Positions 43,349 to 53,244 are shown, counted from the stretch's first letter. The stretch is DNA of 64,000 nt from Bacillus sp. Marseille-Q1617 (GCF_903645295.1 NZ_CAHJXM010000001.1:806001-870000), one strand, 5' to 3'. Notes: a model not told the origin generated them from the sequence alone. Made by a program: numbers and translations.

Positions 43349-43810
43349 ATGACATATCATGCTAGATGTTCGGATGGGAGGGGACAAAGCGTGGAGCTGG
43401 TATTAAAACAAGATATCTGTGATGAAGACCTCGAGGGAATGAAGGAAGTCTATCAATCTGCCGGCTGGCTGAAACATTCCACTGATGTCATCAGGCAAGT
43501 TTTTGATGCAAGTAATGTGAAAGTGATTGTTCAATCGGGGGATCGAATCATCGGGTTTGGCAGAGCCATGTCCGATGGGGTTTTCAACGCAGCCATTTAC
43601 GACATTGTCGTTCATGAGGAATGGCAGAATAGAGGTATCGCCAGAAGGATTCTCGGCCATCTATTAGACAGGCTGAAAGGCGTGTCCTGTGTTCACCTGA
43701 TTTCGACCACCGGGAATGAGGAGTTTTACATGAAGTGCGGATTCAGGAAAGTGAAGACGGGTATGGCGAGATACGTTCGTGCTGAACAGCGCGATGAATA
43801 TCTTGAGTGA
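43349..43810 (+). CDS. GNAT family acetyltransferase
   Basis: A 153-residue GNAT. Motif A is VHEEWQNRGIARRILGHLLDRL (about 90-111), and FYMKCGFRKVKTGM the C-terminal part. ATG at 43349 follows GAGGGGTGAGG; the longer frame from 43316 lies in the previous gene. Likely co-transcribed with the small exported protein. Confidence 0.83.
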   Translation: MTYHARCSDGRGQSVELVLKQDICDEDLEGMKEVYQSAGWLKHSTDVIRQVFDASNVKVIVQSGDRIIGFGRAMSDGVFNAAIYDIVVHEEWQNRGIARRILGHLLDRLKGVSCVHLISTTGNEEFYMKCGFRKVKTGMARYVRAEQRDEYLE

Positions 43811-43819
43811 TGTAGTTGG

Positions 43820-43858
43820 GAGCTTATTGATGGTTGATAGGCTCTTTTTTATGAGCGA
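43820..43858 (+). terminator. Rho-independent terminator
   Basis: AGCTTAT and ATAGGCT pair with one mismatch around TGATGGTTG, then CTTTTTTATG. Confidence 0.5.
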
Positions 43859-43875
43859 CATCAGTAATCCCCTTC

Positions 43876-43909
43876 AAAAAAAGCCTGCACCCAGGAACTG
43901 GATGCAGAC
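43876..43909 (-). terminator. Rho-independent terminator
   Basis: On the minus strand TGCATCCAG-TTC-CTGGGTGCA is followed by GGCTTTTTTTG. It ends the 43914 gene. Confidence 0.75.
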
Positions 43910-43913
43910 ATGA

Positions 43914-45464
43914 TCAATACAAATTAAAAATATAAGGGCCGATAAACGTGATATAAAACATCATATACATGCCCATGTAATAAAACGCCCCGCTCATGGA
44001 ACCCCAGTCCGGATCCCTTCCGAATTTCCAGATGATCAGTGTGAGAATACTCAGGAATATGTTCACTGCATAGGCGCTTCCAGGGAATATGAGATAACCT
44101 GGAGCCATCAAATGAAAATAAGCATTCATCGCATCCTGCGTGTAGGAAATCGGCATGACCATAAAGATGATGATGGCAAGGTATTCAACCCAGCTGATTC
44201 CGTCTTTTTCAAATGCATTTGGTCTAAAGATGTACATGAGTATCAGTAAAAAGAGTGATGGCAGTACCCAGTAGAATGAGGTCATGATGGTCACCAGGCT
44301 GCTGAACATCATCAGCACGCCGTTGTTGATCGCTTCCTTTACAGAACTCTTTGACCAATTGGTGCTGGCCGCGATGACCTCGGGATTTCGGGAGTTTCCT
44401 GTCAGTTTGTAGGCATCTCCATCGTAATTCATCCATATCATCGCTTCATCTGAAATCTTCATCGGCGGGTACGATACATGTTTTGTCGTACTGACCGGTG
44501 CTGCGCTGAAGCTTGTAGCTTTCTCGAACGGCGCTGCATACAAGCTGATCGAGTTGTCGTCCCCTATACGGGTTCCTTCTGATGTCAGCACAATCATTTC
44601 TTTCCCGTCTAAGGTCATAAATTGAACGCCGGCGGGGCTCATCAGCTTCTGTCCGGTTTGGGAATGAACGAACTCCACTTTCTTTCCATTAAGCATGGAA
44701 CTTCCTATGTCCTCCAAGGGTGCTTGTAGTGTAAATACATTGTAAGCAAGAGTACCCTGCGTCCTTGATTTTTCATTATAAAAAACAAGCAGGTTTCTAT
44801 CCTTCACCTTGAATGTCAGCCCGTCAATTTTCTTATTAGGTGAGTTATTGACAGTCAGGAAAGGTTCACTGATTTGTCTCTTATCGTTCATATAGTATAA
44901 ATGGTCATGGGTATCGTCTTTCTCCACCTGAATGATGGCACTCCCATCGTCGGCCACATGCATTTCAGATATCACATCCGGGAAGGTATGCAGTTCAGAA
45001 GAGACGTTCTGATTGATGTCATACTGACTTAATGTACCGTCGTTCCAAAAGTAGATGTCATTTTTTCCTATCCCCAGGCCAGTAATCCCTTCTTCCAGCA
45101 GTTGATCGTTTTGCTCGATCGTCGCTACGAGATTTCCATCTTTATAATAGATGAATTGCTCCCCATCGGACCAAAAAGGAAAACCCCTTGTAATCTTGGT
45201 TTTCGCGGTTTCTTTGCCTGCGATGGTTAATTCATCGTTCATCTTGATCGATTGAACCTGCCCGTTCGCTGCGATATGGATCTGATCTTTTGAATCCACA
45301 AAGACTTGCGGCTTTTCTTCAAATGCAGCTTGGAGCGGGATAGATCTGCTCCAACCAGGGTGCGGCAGCTCTTTTACAAGCAGCAGTTGGTGTATAAATA
45401 ATGCTCCGATAAAGATCAATGTGATCCCGATCGGTATACCAAAGGCCTTCCATTTCTCTCTCAT
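43914..45464 (-). CDS. Large membrane protein, unknown function
   Basis: A 516-residue protein. One N-terminal membrane helix (IPIGITLIFIGALFIHQLLLV) precedes about 360 extracytoplasmic residues rich in beta-strand-like pieces that look like a beta-propeller (DGSAIIQVEKDDTHDHLYYM), and four or five C-terminal helices (about 390-516). Family not recognised. It may sense or bind a ligand outside the cell and signal to the membrane. The start lacks a strong site. Confidence 0.6.
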   Translation of the reverse strand: MREKWKAFGIPIGITLIFIGALFIHQLLLVKELPHPGWSRSIPLQAAFEEKPQVFVDSKDQIHIAANGQVQSIKMNDELTIAGKETAKTKITRGFPFWSDGEQFIYYKDGNLVATIEQNDQLLEEGITGLGIGKNDIYFWNDGTLSQYDINQNVSSELHTFPDVISEMHVADDGSAIIQVEKDDTHDHLYYMNDKRQISEPFLTVNNSPNKKIDGLTFKVKDRNLLVFYNEKSRTQGTLAYNVFTLQAPLEDIGSSMLNGKKVEFVHSQTGQKLMSPAGVQFMTLDGKEMIVLTSEGTRIGDDNSISLYAAPFEKATSFSAAPVSTTKHVSYPPMKISDEAMIWMNYDGDAYKLTGNSRNPEVIAASTNWSKSSVKEAINNGVLMMFSSLVTIMTSFYWVLPSLFLLILMYIFRPNAFEKDGISWVEYLAIIIFMVMPISYTQDAMNAYFHLMAPGYLIFPGSAYAVNIFLSILTLIIWKFGRDPDWGSMSGAFYYMGMYMMFYITFIGPYIFNLY

Positions 45465-45690
45465 AAAAATCCCCCAATGTTATCTTTGTATAATTTCGAA
45501 TTTTACCACAATAACTTGTAATAAACACCATTTTTAACAAAAACATGGAGAACATATGTGGCAGACAGAAATTTCATAGGAAAAAAGATAGGGTTTCTTC
45601 AATATCTTTACAAAACAATAATCTCCTATTAAAAATCACTCAAAAATCGTGTGCTACCTTGAAGGTGACAAAAGCACAGGGAGGTTTTCC

Positions 45691-47270
45691 ATGTCTGTAA
45701 AGAAATTGATGCTGGCAGCGATCGTGGTAGGGATTTACTTCATTGGGTCATCATTTGCTTCATCTTCCACCGACCCTGGAGAGTATATTTCTGTGCAACT
45801 TCTGGGAGTCAATGATTTTCATGGACAGCTGGAAACGGTTCGAACAAGGGGTGGAAAGCAGGTCGGCGGCGCTGAGTATTTGGCTGCCTATTTAAAAAAG
45901 TACCGTGAAGAAAACGAAAATACCTTATTGGTCCATGCCGGTGACATGGTCGGTGCAAGCTCACCCGTGTCATCGCTGATGCAGGATGAACCTGCAGTCG
46001 AGTGGATGAACAGGGTCGGGTTCGACATCGGGACATTGGGAAATCATGAGTTCGATGAAGGAACGGAGGAGATGTTCAGGCTCCTAGACGGCGGCAAGCA
46101 TGAGAAAACTGCCCAATTTGAAGGTACGGCTTTTCCATACACAGCTGCCAATGTGATTGATAAAAAGACAGGGAAATCCATTTTACCTCCCTATTTGATC
46201 AAAGAAGTCGATGGCATTCCCATCGGGTTTATCGGGGTTGTCACAACCGAAACGAGGGATATCGTGCTTCCAAGCGGGATTGAAGGCGTGGAATTCACGG
46301 ATGAAGTGACTGCCATCAATCGAAGCGTAAAAGAATTGAAGGCAAAAGGGGTTCAGTCCATCGTCGTCCTCGGGCATGTTTCCTCCTCTTCGAACACAGA
46401 CGGATCAAATCCTGCTCAGGACGTCGCAGAATTTGCCCCCCGCATCGAGATGAAGTCGATATCATCTTTGGCGGCCATAATCACGGCTTTGCCAACACAT
46501 CAGTGGACGGGAAAATGATCATTCAATCTTATTCGTACGGAACCGCCTTTTCAGACGTCGATCTCTTCATCGATCGGGAGACGAAGGAAATCGTCAACAA
46601 ACAAGCTGACATCATCTCTACTTATCATGATGGAATCGAGCCCGATAGACAGATCAAAGTGATGGTCGATGCTTACTCCGCAGACAAAAAAATGATGCTG
46701 GGCCAAGAGATGGGGCAGGCAGAAGCTCCCATCACGAAGGAAAAGACCGATAGCGGAGAGCGCGCAATCGGGAATCTCATCGCTGATTCACACCGGCAGA
46801 ACATGGGCACAGACATCGCCTTCATGAATCAGGGGGCAATCCGCGCGAACCTGGATGAAGGCGAACTTACCTGGGGAGAACTGTACACCATGCTTCCGTT
46901 CGGCACCAACCTGGTCAAAGTATCCCTGACAGGAGCCGAGCTGAAAGAAGCACTCGAACAGCAATGGACAGGGAATTTCCAAACGGTCATGCAGACATCC
47001 GGACTGCACTACACCTGGGATAAAGACGCTCCTGCAGGCCAAAAAGTCGTAGAAATGACCGATGCAAAAGGGACCGCCATACAGCCGGAGCAGACATACA
47101 CCGTTGCCCTGACCAATTACCTTGCAACCGGTGGAGACGGGTTTACAGCTTTTAAAAAAGGAACGGACCCGGTAGAAGGCCCGCCGACATTGGATTCATT
47201 CATTACCTATATCATTGAATCGGGCGGAAGCGTAGGGCCGCCTGGAATGGGAAGAATCAAGGTGCAGTAA
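45691..47270 (+). pseudogene. Secreted 5'-nucleotidase/2',3'-cyclic phosphodiesterase gene with a frameshift
   Basis: Two frames form one UshA/YfkN-like enzyme. A signal peptide (MLAAIVVGIYFIGSSFA) leads into the metallophosphatase domain: LLGVNDFHGQLE, HAGDMVGASSPVS, GNHEFDEGTE and VLGHVSSSS. At about 46446-46449 the frame changes; the metal-binding FGGHNHG continues in the other frame, then the C-terminal nucleotidase domain (ADSHRQNMGTDIAFMNQGAI). The length, 1,580 bases, is one short of a multiple of three, so one base was lost; restoring it gives 526 residues. ATG at 45691 follows GGGAGG. Function would be salvage of extracellular nucleotides. A sequencing error is possible. Confidence 0.8.
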
Positions 47271-47303
47271 AGGTTTCTTGTATAAAAGCAAACTGGGATA
47301 GAA

Positions 47304-47339
47304 GAAAGGTGTCCAATCTGATTTGGCATCTTTTTTGTG
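47304..47339 (+). terminator. Rho-independent terminator of the nucleotidase gene
   Basis: GGTGTCCAA and TTTGGCATC pair imperfectly around TCTGA, then TTTTTTG. Confidence 0.5.
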
Positions 47340-47548
47340 TTAATGATCTAAACGCGGCTAAGAGGATGTCAATATTCAAAAAAATTGATAAGTATTTGAG
47401 TATATATGGTAAAATTATCTAGAATTATCTTGAAAGATAGGAATTGAGGAGAACCCATACTTCATTGAGCCTTTCAGGCACTCAAAACCTCTTAAAACCC
47501 TTATCCACCTGCTGGATTAATACACTGATCCAAATAAAAGGAGTTGTC

Positions 47549-48445
47549 ATGATGGGTCTCACAAATGGAGAGTTTACCGTTCAATTAAATGGAATCAATC
47601 ATTGGGTGAAAATCGAAGGCAGTGAAAACGAGACGACTCCAATCGTCATCATTCATGGAGGGCCGGGTGGAAATCATTATGTATTCGAAAGAACAGCTGG
47701 ACATTCATTATCCAAGACAAGGACAATTGTGTACTATGAACAGCGTGGGTGCGGCAGAACTGAAATGCCTGAATCGGAAAATGATTATACAATAAAGTTG
47801 CTCATTCAAGACTTTGTAGAATTGAAAAAATGGTTAGGAGCAGAAAAAGTTGATCTTCTCGGATATTCATTCGGGGGAGAGTTAGCACTTGAAATAGCGT
47901 ATGCCCTCCCTGATGAAATCAATCAGTTGATCCTATCGGCGCCGAGTTTAATAGACACAGATATTCAGAAAATGATTCAAATAACAGGTTTTCTGACAGT
48001 AGCGGATAAACATCTTTATCGTCAAATTTCAAAGCTTCAACAAGAAGGATTATCGATTGATGCCCTGTATAATAGGGTATGGTGTCTGGTCGATTCCAGT
48101 ACTGTGGATCTACTATTGTTTGAGAACCAGGAGGCTGCGAGGAAAAACAGGGTGATGTGGCAAGAGAGTGAATTGACGAACACAGGTTTAATGATGAAAT
48201 CCCTTCAAAATAACCCCTCCAAGATTCCATTAATCTTCCGGCTGGAGGAAATACATCATCGCACATTAATCATTACAGGTGTATTTGATCGGAACACGGG
48301 GCTGCCCATTTCAAAGATCATCCATAAAAACTTAAGAAATAGCAGTCTGGTATTATTCGAGAAGAGTGCTCACTTTCCTGACCTGGAGGAAAAAGAAGGT
48401 TTTGTTAAGAGAATAAATGAATTTTTGAGAGCAAAACTAACTTAA
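47549..48445 (+). CDS. Alpha/beta hydrolase (proline iminopeptidase-like)
   Basis: A 298-residue alpha/beta hydrolase. The oxyanion-hole motif HGGPGG (about 35-40) and EQRGCGRTEMPES match the prolyl aminopeptidase family. The nucleophile elbow GYSFGGE has Ser at about 105; a catalytic Asp (ITGVFDRNTGLP) and His (EKSAHFPDLE) follow. It may cleave N-terminal proline or other small esters or amides. ATG at 47549 or 47552 follows AAAGGAG; the track frame from 47444 has no site. It is followed by a small membrane gene. Confidence 0.83.
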   Translation: MMGLTNGEFTVQLNGINHWVKIEGSENETTPIVIIHGGPGGNHYVFERTAGHSLSKTRTIVYYEQRGCGRTEMPESENDYTIKLLIQDFVELKKWLGAEKVDLLGYSFGGELALEIAYALPDEINQLILSAPSLIDTDIQKMIQITGFLTVADKHLYRQISKLQQEGLSIDALYNRVWCLVDSSTVDLLLFENQEAARKNRVMWQESELTNTGLMMKSLQNNPSKIPLIFRLEEIHHRTLIITGVFDRNTGLPISKIIHKNLRNSSLVLFEKSAHFPDLEEKEGFVKRINEFLRAKLT

Positions 48446-48463
48446 AAAAAGGAGAATTGGAGA

Positions 48464-48775
48464 ATGTTTAGCTTACTTAATGTTGGAAGTCTCGTACTTG
48501 GACTAATTGCTTGGATACTCCCCCTTGTGAATCTGACGAGAGATAAAAAACTAAAAAATAATTGGGTGGTCTTATCCATTATTAGCATTGGTGCCTGCAG
48601 CACGTCACTGTTTTTTCAAATTCTATATACCTTCCACAAGGTAACGGTAGAGGATTGGGCCGCCTTATTGGATACGATGTTCGCCGTAGCTTTTGCTTCA
48701 GCAGCCCTTCTCGTCGTTACCATTCTATTAAATATGATTACATTATTTGTTTATCGAAACAGAGCGGCCAGTTGA
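48464..48775 (+). CDS. Small multi-pass membrane protein
   Basis: A 103-residue protein with three membrane segments (LNVGSLVLGLIAWILPLV; WVVLSIISIGACSTSLFFQIL; TMFAVAFASAALLVVTILLNMITLFV). The start has AAAGGAG. It follows the hydrolase by 18 bases and probably shares its transcript. Family not recognised. Confidence 0.65.
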   Translation: MFSLLNVGSLVLGLIAWILPLVNLTRDKKLKNNWVVLSIISIGACSTSLFFQILYTFHKVTVEDWAALLDTMFAVAFASAALLVVTILLNMITLFVYRNRAAS

Positions 48776-48816
48776 AGAACCATGAAAATTTATCAGCTCG
48801 GAAAGGAGACTGAACA

Positions 48817-49218
48817 TTGCCCGAAGGACTGCTTCACCACGTAGAAATCTATGTATCCGACATAAAAAAGTCAACAGAATTCTGGGGCTGGTTCTTAAAA
48901 GAATTGGGCTACCATTCCTATCAAAAGTGGGATAAAGGGGAAAGCTGGAAGCTAGGGGACACGTACCTCGTGTTTGTCCAGACGGAAGAAAGGTATTTGG
49001 ATGAACCTTATCACAGATGCAGGACCGGTTTGAACCACTTGGCTTTTCATGCTGCTTCCCGTGCGCGGGTGGATGAGATGACCGAAAAGTTAAAGGAGAA
49101 GGGAATAACCATCCTTTACGAACATCTGCATCCACTTGCAGGCGGTGAAGATTATTATGCTGTGTTCTTTGAAGATCCGGATCGAATAAAAGTAGAATTT
49201 GTTGCACCACCTTTATAA
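48817..49218 (+). CDS. VOC family (glyoxalase-like) protein
   Basis: A 133-residue vicinal oxygen chelate protein. It begins LLHHVEIYVSDIKKSTEFWGWFL (His at about 6 and the helix), then GLNHLAFHAASRARVDEMTEKL, and ends YAVFFEDPDRIKVEFV. Metal ligands are likely His6, His66-70 and the C-terminal Glu. Substrate unknown. TTG at 48817 follows AAAGGAGAC. Confidence 0.8.
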   Translation: MPEGLLHHVEIYVSDIKKSTEFWGWFLKELGYHSYQKWDKGESWKLGDTYLVFVQTEERYLDEPYHRCRTGLNHLAFHAASRARVDEMTEKLKEKGITILYEHLHPLAGGEDYYAVFFEDPDRIKVEFVAPPL

Positions 49219-49237
49219 ATCCAAAAAAGACACACGT

Positions 49238-49290
49238 GAAGGCCCGTCCCAGACTGCTTTAAATCTTTAAGCAGTCTGGGACGGGCCTTC
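49238..49290 (+). terminator. Perfect long palindromic hairpin
   Basis: A 22-bp perfect stem (49238-49259 and 49269-49290; GAAGGCCCGTCCCAGACTGC and its complement) with a 9-base loop. It follows the VOC gene by 19 bases, and is the most exact copy of the hairpin family here. There is only a weak T-run. Confidence 0.7.
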
Positions 49291-49412
49291 GGTATTATTG
49301 TATAAATTTTCAAACAATTTATTGACCCCTTTCAAAAGCCGGGTTTATACTGTAACTAATTGACGCAGCCCTTGTTTTAAATGGGGAAAGTGAGAAAGAA
49401 GAGTGGGATGAA

Positions 49413-51068
49413 ATGGATTATGATGTAATCGTTGTTGGTGCCGGAATTGCAGGACTTACTGCAACTGCAGAAATAGCTAATGCAGGCAAAAAAGTACTCC
49501 TGCTCGATCAAGAACCGGAAGCTTCACTTGGAGGACAGGCCTGGTGGTCATTCGGAGGATTATTTCTGGTGGATTCACTTGAACAGAGAAGGCTCGGAAT
49601 AAGAGATTCAAAGGAGCTGGCCTGGCAGGATTGGCTCGGGACAGCCGGCTTCGACAGAGGTTCAGATGAAGATTATTGGGCACGGAAATGGGCTGAAGCC
49701 TACGTGGACTTTGCAGCTGGTGAGAAGCGTGCCTGGCTGCATGCGATGGGCATCCGGTTCTTTCCGGTTGTCGGATGGGCGGAAAGGGGAGGCCATCTGG
49801 CGGACGGCCACGGCAATTCGGTGCCAAGGTTCCATATTGTATGGGGAACGGGGCCTGGCATTGTCGAACCTTTTGAAAGGAAAATCCGGGAGCATATGAA
49901 GAAAGGGCTGGTCACCTATTTTCCGCGGTATCGGGTGGACCAGTTGATCAGCCAAAACGGAGCTGTTACCGGAGTGGCAGGAGCGGTTCTTGCCCCGAGT
50001 ACGGCACAAAGGGGGGAAGACAGTAATCGGGACGTGATCGGAAGCTTCAAGTATTCTGCTCAAGCGGTACTGGTGTCGAGCGGCGGCATTGGGGCGAACC
50101 ACGATCTGATCAGGAAAAATTGGCCGAGCAGGCTGGGGCTGCCGCCAGAGAATATGATCTCAGGCGTCCCGGCTCACGTAGACGGGCGAATGCTTGCCAT
50201 TACGGAAGATGCAGGCGGCAGGATTGTAAACCGGGACCGGATGTGGCATTACACGGAAGGCATACATAATTGGAACCCTGTGTGGAGCAACCACGGCATC
50301 AGGATCCTGCCAGGTCCTTCTTCCATATGGCTTGACGCGAAAGGGAAGAGGTTCCAATCCCCGAACTTTCCTGGATTTGATACATTAGGAACACTTGAGG
50401 CCATTCAGAAATCCGGCTATGACTATTCATGGTTTATCCTGACCCAGAAAATCATTGAAAAGGAATTCGCCCTTTCAGGTTCCGAGCAAAACCCCGACCT
50501 CACCGGGAAAAGCATCCGCAAAGTCCTTGGCCGGGCTCTCCCGGGAGCATCCGGACCTGTGCAGGCCTTTATGGATAAAGGGGAAGACTTCATCATTTCG
50601 GATGGGTTGGAAGACCTGGTTAATAGAATGAACAAATTAACGGGAGATAACCTGTTGGATTTTTCAGAGGTTAAGAGGCAAATAGAAGCAAGGGACCGTG
50701 AAATAGACAACAAGTTTACGAAGGACCTTCAAATCACCGCCATGCGTGGTGCACGCCATTACATTGGAGACAAATTGATTCGGGTCGCTCCGCCACATAA
50801 GATCCTTGATCCGAAAAACGGGCCGCTCATTGCCGTCCGTCTAAATATTGTCAGCCGCAAAACACTGGGCGGACTGCAGACGGATCTAAGCGGGAGGGTC
50901 CTCGATTCAGCAGGTGAAGCAATACCGGGTCTTTATGCTGCAGGTGAAGCATCAGGATTTGGCGGAGGCGGTCTGCATGGGTACCGGGCACTGGAAGGAA
51001 CCTTTGTGGGCGGATGCCTGTTCAGCGGCAGGGTGGCTGGCAGGGCGATAAGTAAGGAGGTTAAGTGA
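49413..51068 (+). CDS. FAD-binding dehydrogenase
   Basis: A 551-residue flavoprotein. The N-terminal dinucleotide-binding motif is VGAGIAGLTATAEIANAGKKVLLLDQE (8-34). The ending SGFGGGGLHGYRALEGTFVGGCLFSGRVAGRAI is typical of the FAD-binding dehydrogenase/KstD-like family related to fumarate reductase. It would oxidise or reduce a ring or dicarboxylate substrate; which is unknown. It has no signal peptide and no nearby electron-transfer partner. A hairpin terminator follows. Confidence 0.85.
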   Translation: MDYDVIVVGAGIAGLTATAEIANAGKKVLLLDQEPEASLGGQAWWSFGGLFLVDSLEQRRLGIRDSKELAWQDWLGTAGFDRGSDEDYWARKWAEAYVDFAAGEKRAWLHAMGIRFFPVVGWAERGGHLADGHGNSVPRFHIVWGTGPGIVEPFERKIREHMKKGLVTYFPRYRVDQLISQNGAVTGVAGAVLAPSTAQRGEDSNRDVIGSFKYSAQAVLVSSGGIGANHDLIRKNWPSRLGLPPENMISGVPAHVDGRMLAITEDAGGRIVNRDRMWHYTEGIHNWNPVWSNHGIRILPGPSSIWLDAKGKRFQSPNFPGFDTLGTLEAIQKSGYDYSWFILTQKIIEKEFALSGSEQNPDLTGKSIRKVLGRALPGASGPVQAFMDKGEDFIISDGLEDLVNRMNKLTGDNLLDFSEVKRQIEARDREIDNKFTKDLQITAMRGARHYIGDKLIRVAPPHKILDPKNGPLIAVRLNIVSRKTLGGLQTDLSGRVLDSAGEAIPGLYAAGEASGFGGGGLHGYRALEGTFVGGCLFSGRVAGRAISKEVK

Positions 51069-51129
51069 ATCGTTTGACAGGGGGCCTTTTTCTTCTCCTT
51101 TAATTAAAGCCAGTAATCACACGTTGATT

Positions 51130-51160
51130 AGCCAACTTAAATTAATGTTGGCTTTTTTCT
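51130..51160 (+). terminator. Rho-independent terminator
   Basis: AGCCAAC (51130-51136) pairs with GTTGGCT (51147-51153), followed by TTTTTCTTTT. Confidence 0.8.
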
Positions 51161-51307
51161 TTTGAAATGAGAATAAATTGAAACTGTAAATTCTAGTCAC
51201 TCCTTTACAATTAGCACCAAAGAAATTTACACTTTTTTACCACTCCTTATAAGAGGCACAACAATCCGGAATTATAATGAAGGTGACTATTTAAAGGGGT
51301 GATATCA

Positions 51308-51826
51308 ATGGATCGAATGTTTACAGGACTTCATAAAATGGATCAGCAGCTCTTTTACAAGATAAACGGAAGTAAATTGTACCGTTCCTTCTTTGGGATG
51401 ATCACTCACTTGGGAGGTGCCAGAATCTCCGTCCTTTCCATTCTCGCATTGGCTCTTCTCGGCAGTTTCTATCCTTCCATCAGACCTGCCGTCATTCAAG
51501 CATTCCTCGTTTTGAGTGTCAGTCACTTCGTCATGCATTTCATCAAACGGTCAGTGAAAAGGATCCGGCCATATCTTTCGCTGCCTGATGTGATGCTTCA
51601 CGGTCATCCATTTGAGGATCACTCATTTCCTTCAGGTCACTCTACGGCCATTTTTTCCATAACGATTCCGTTTATGCTCCATTTTCCCGGGGCCATTGTG
51701 ATGTTGTTTCCCATCAGTGTACTGGTTGCTTATTCGAGGGTCGTGCTTGGCGTGCACTATCCTTCCGATGTGATGGCGGGGGCACTCCTGGCTTTGGGTA
51801 TAACGTTTTTGGTTTCCTTTATGTAA
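51308..51826 (+). CDS. PAP2 family lipid phosphatase
   Basis: A 172-residue membrane phosphatase. All three PAP2 motifs can be read: KRSVKRIRP (about 80-88), the PSGH box (about 108-111) and SRVVLGVHYPSD (about 138-149, His nucleophile region). It removes phosphate from phosphatidic acid, undecaprenyl pyrophosphate or phosphatidylglycerol phosphate; which is unknown. ATG at 51308 follows AAAGGGGTG. It lies 48 bases before the glycosyltransferase gene. Confidence 0.88.
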   Translation: MDRMFTGLHKMDQQLFYKINGSKLYRSFFGMITHLGGARISVLSILALALLGSFYPSIRPAVIQAFLVLSVSHFVMHFIKRSVKRIRPYLSLPDVMLHGHPFEDHSFPSGHSTAIFSITIPFMLHFPGAIVMLFPISVLVAYSRVVLGVHYPSDVMAGALLALGITFLVSFM

Positions 51827-51874
51827 TAGGTGTCAATAGAGAAAAAGCGGAATCAAGATAAGGGAGGGTCCAAA

Positions 51875-53020
51875 ATGAGAATCGCTTTGTTTTCCGATAC
51901 GTACCACCCTCAGGTAAATGGGGTCGCAAAGACCTTGAAAAGGCTGACGGACTATTTTGAAAAGAGAGGCATCGAATATAAGGTATTCGTGCCTGAAACC
52001 GAGGAGGGGAAAGGACAGTATCCCAACGTCCATTCGTTCACAAGTTTCCCTTTTCTCTTTTATCCGGAGTGCAGGACGGCCATTGCCAATCCCCATGCGA
52101 TTGAAAGGCAGCTGAAAGAATTCTCTCCCGACCTTATCCATGTGACCACACCGTTGACGATGGGGCTGATCGGTGTCCGTTGTGCTAAGAAAATGAATAT
52201 CCCACTTGTCGCCTCCTATCATACACATTTTGATTTTTACCTGGATTATTACAGGATGACCTGGTTGTCCCCGCTTCTTTGGAAGTATATGAAGTGGTTT
52301 CATTCCACCGCCCGCAGAATTTTCGTTCCTTCTATCGATACAAAAAAACACCTTGAATCAAAAGGGTTCCAGCACCTGTCCATATGGAGCAGGGGAGTGG
52401 ACTGTGAGACTTTTTCTCCAAGTAAACGAACGAAGGAACTCAATGAAAAATTCACCTTGTTATACGTAGGAAGACTGGCGCCTGAAAAGGACCTGGAGAC
52501 ATTAACGAAAATCATCAAGTTCCTGCCTTTTGCTGTCAAAAATGCAGTCCAATGGGTCATTGTCGGTGACGGCCCCTTGAAAAAAGAAATGGAGAGGGAG
52601 TTGAAAGCAGAAGACGTGACGTTTACCGGTTATCTGAACGGAGAGGCACTGGCAGAAGTCTATGCTTCCTCCGATCTCTTCGTCTTCCCGTCCGCATCCG
52701 AAACATTCGGCAACGTCGTATTAGAGGCATTTGCTTCTGGACTTCCGGCCGTCGTCGCAGACAAAGGCGGAGTGACCGCCATAGTGGAAGATGGGAAAGA
52801 CGGATGGATAGCGAAAGCCCATCAATACGAATCCTTCTTAGAAGCGATTGAAGTAATTACAGGAAATGGAGAGTTGCATAAATTCATGAGCCGGCAAGCC
52901 AGATGGAAAGCAGAACAACTCTCCTGGGACACCATTTTCAAGAAACTCGAGTTTGAATACAGGGAAGTGCAATCCCTTACGATTGAAGAAGTTGAAGAGA
53001 AGAGAGTATCATCATTGTAA
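51875..53020 (+). CDS. Family 4 glycosyltransferase
   Basis: A 381-residue GT-B glycosyltransferase. FSDTYHPQVNGVAKTLKRL (6-24) is the hallmark of the MgtA/PimB-like mannosyl/glucosyl transferases. The donor-binding half has LLYVGRLAPEKDLETL (about 195-210) and FVFPSASETFGNVVLEAFASGLPAV (about 270-295), with the E-x7-E. ATG at 51875 follows AGGGAGGG; the frame start at 51830 has no site. With the PAP2 gene it may make a glycolipid. Confidence 0.87.
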   Translation: MRIALFSDTYHPQVNGVAKTLKRLTDYFEKRGIEYKVFVPETEEGKGQYPNVHSFTSFPFLFYPECRTAIANPHAIERQLKEFSPDLIHVTTPLTMGLIGVRCAKKMNIPLVASYHTHFDFYLDYYRMTWLSPLLWKYMKWFHSTARRIFVPSIDTKKHLESKGFQHLSIWSRGVDCETFSPSKRTKELNEKFTLLYVGRLAPEKDLETLTKIIKFLPFAVKNAVQWVIVGDGPLKKEMERELKAEDVTFTGYLNGEALAEVYASSDLFVFPSASETFGNVVLEAFASGLPAVVADKGGVTAIVEDGKDGWIAKAHQYESFLEAIEVITGNGELHKFMSRQARWKAEQLSWDTIFKKLEFEYREVQSLTIEEVEEKRVSSL

Positions 53021-53025
53021 TGGAT

Positions 53026-53054
53026 AAAGGCCCGTCCCTCGATGCGTTAATGTG
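53026..53054 (+). repeat. Half of a palindromic hairpin element
   Basis: AAAGGCCCGTCCCTCGATGCG and TTAATG match the left arm and core of the elements at 41462 and 57609, but the right arm is missing. The element was cut or decayed. The gap up to 53244 has no other feature. Confidence 0.6.
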
Positions 53055-53244
53055 GTAAAGAATAAAGAAGGTTTAATATATTTTACTTGTACCTGATGAC
53101 GAGAGTGTTCATTAGGTTATTTTTATGCAAATAGGAATATTTTTCATGTTATTCTATATGAACCAGGTACTTATAAAAGAAATCTAAGAATTTAAAGGAT
53201 TTAATCATTACATATAGAAATTTTTTATCAGGGGAGGGGAAAGA

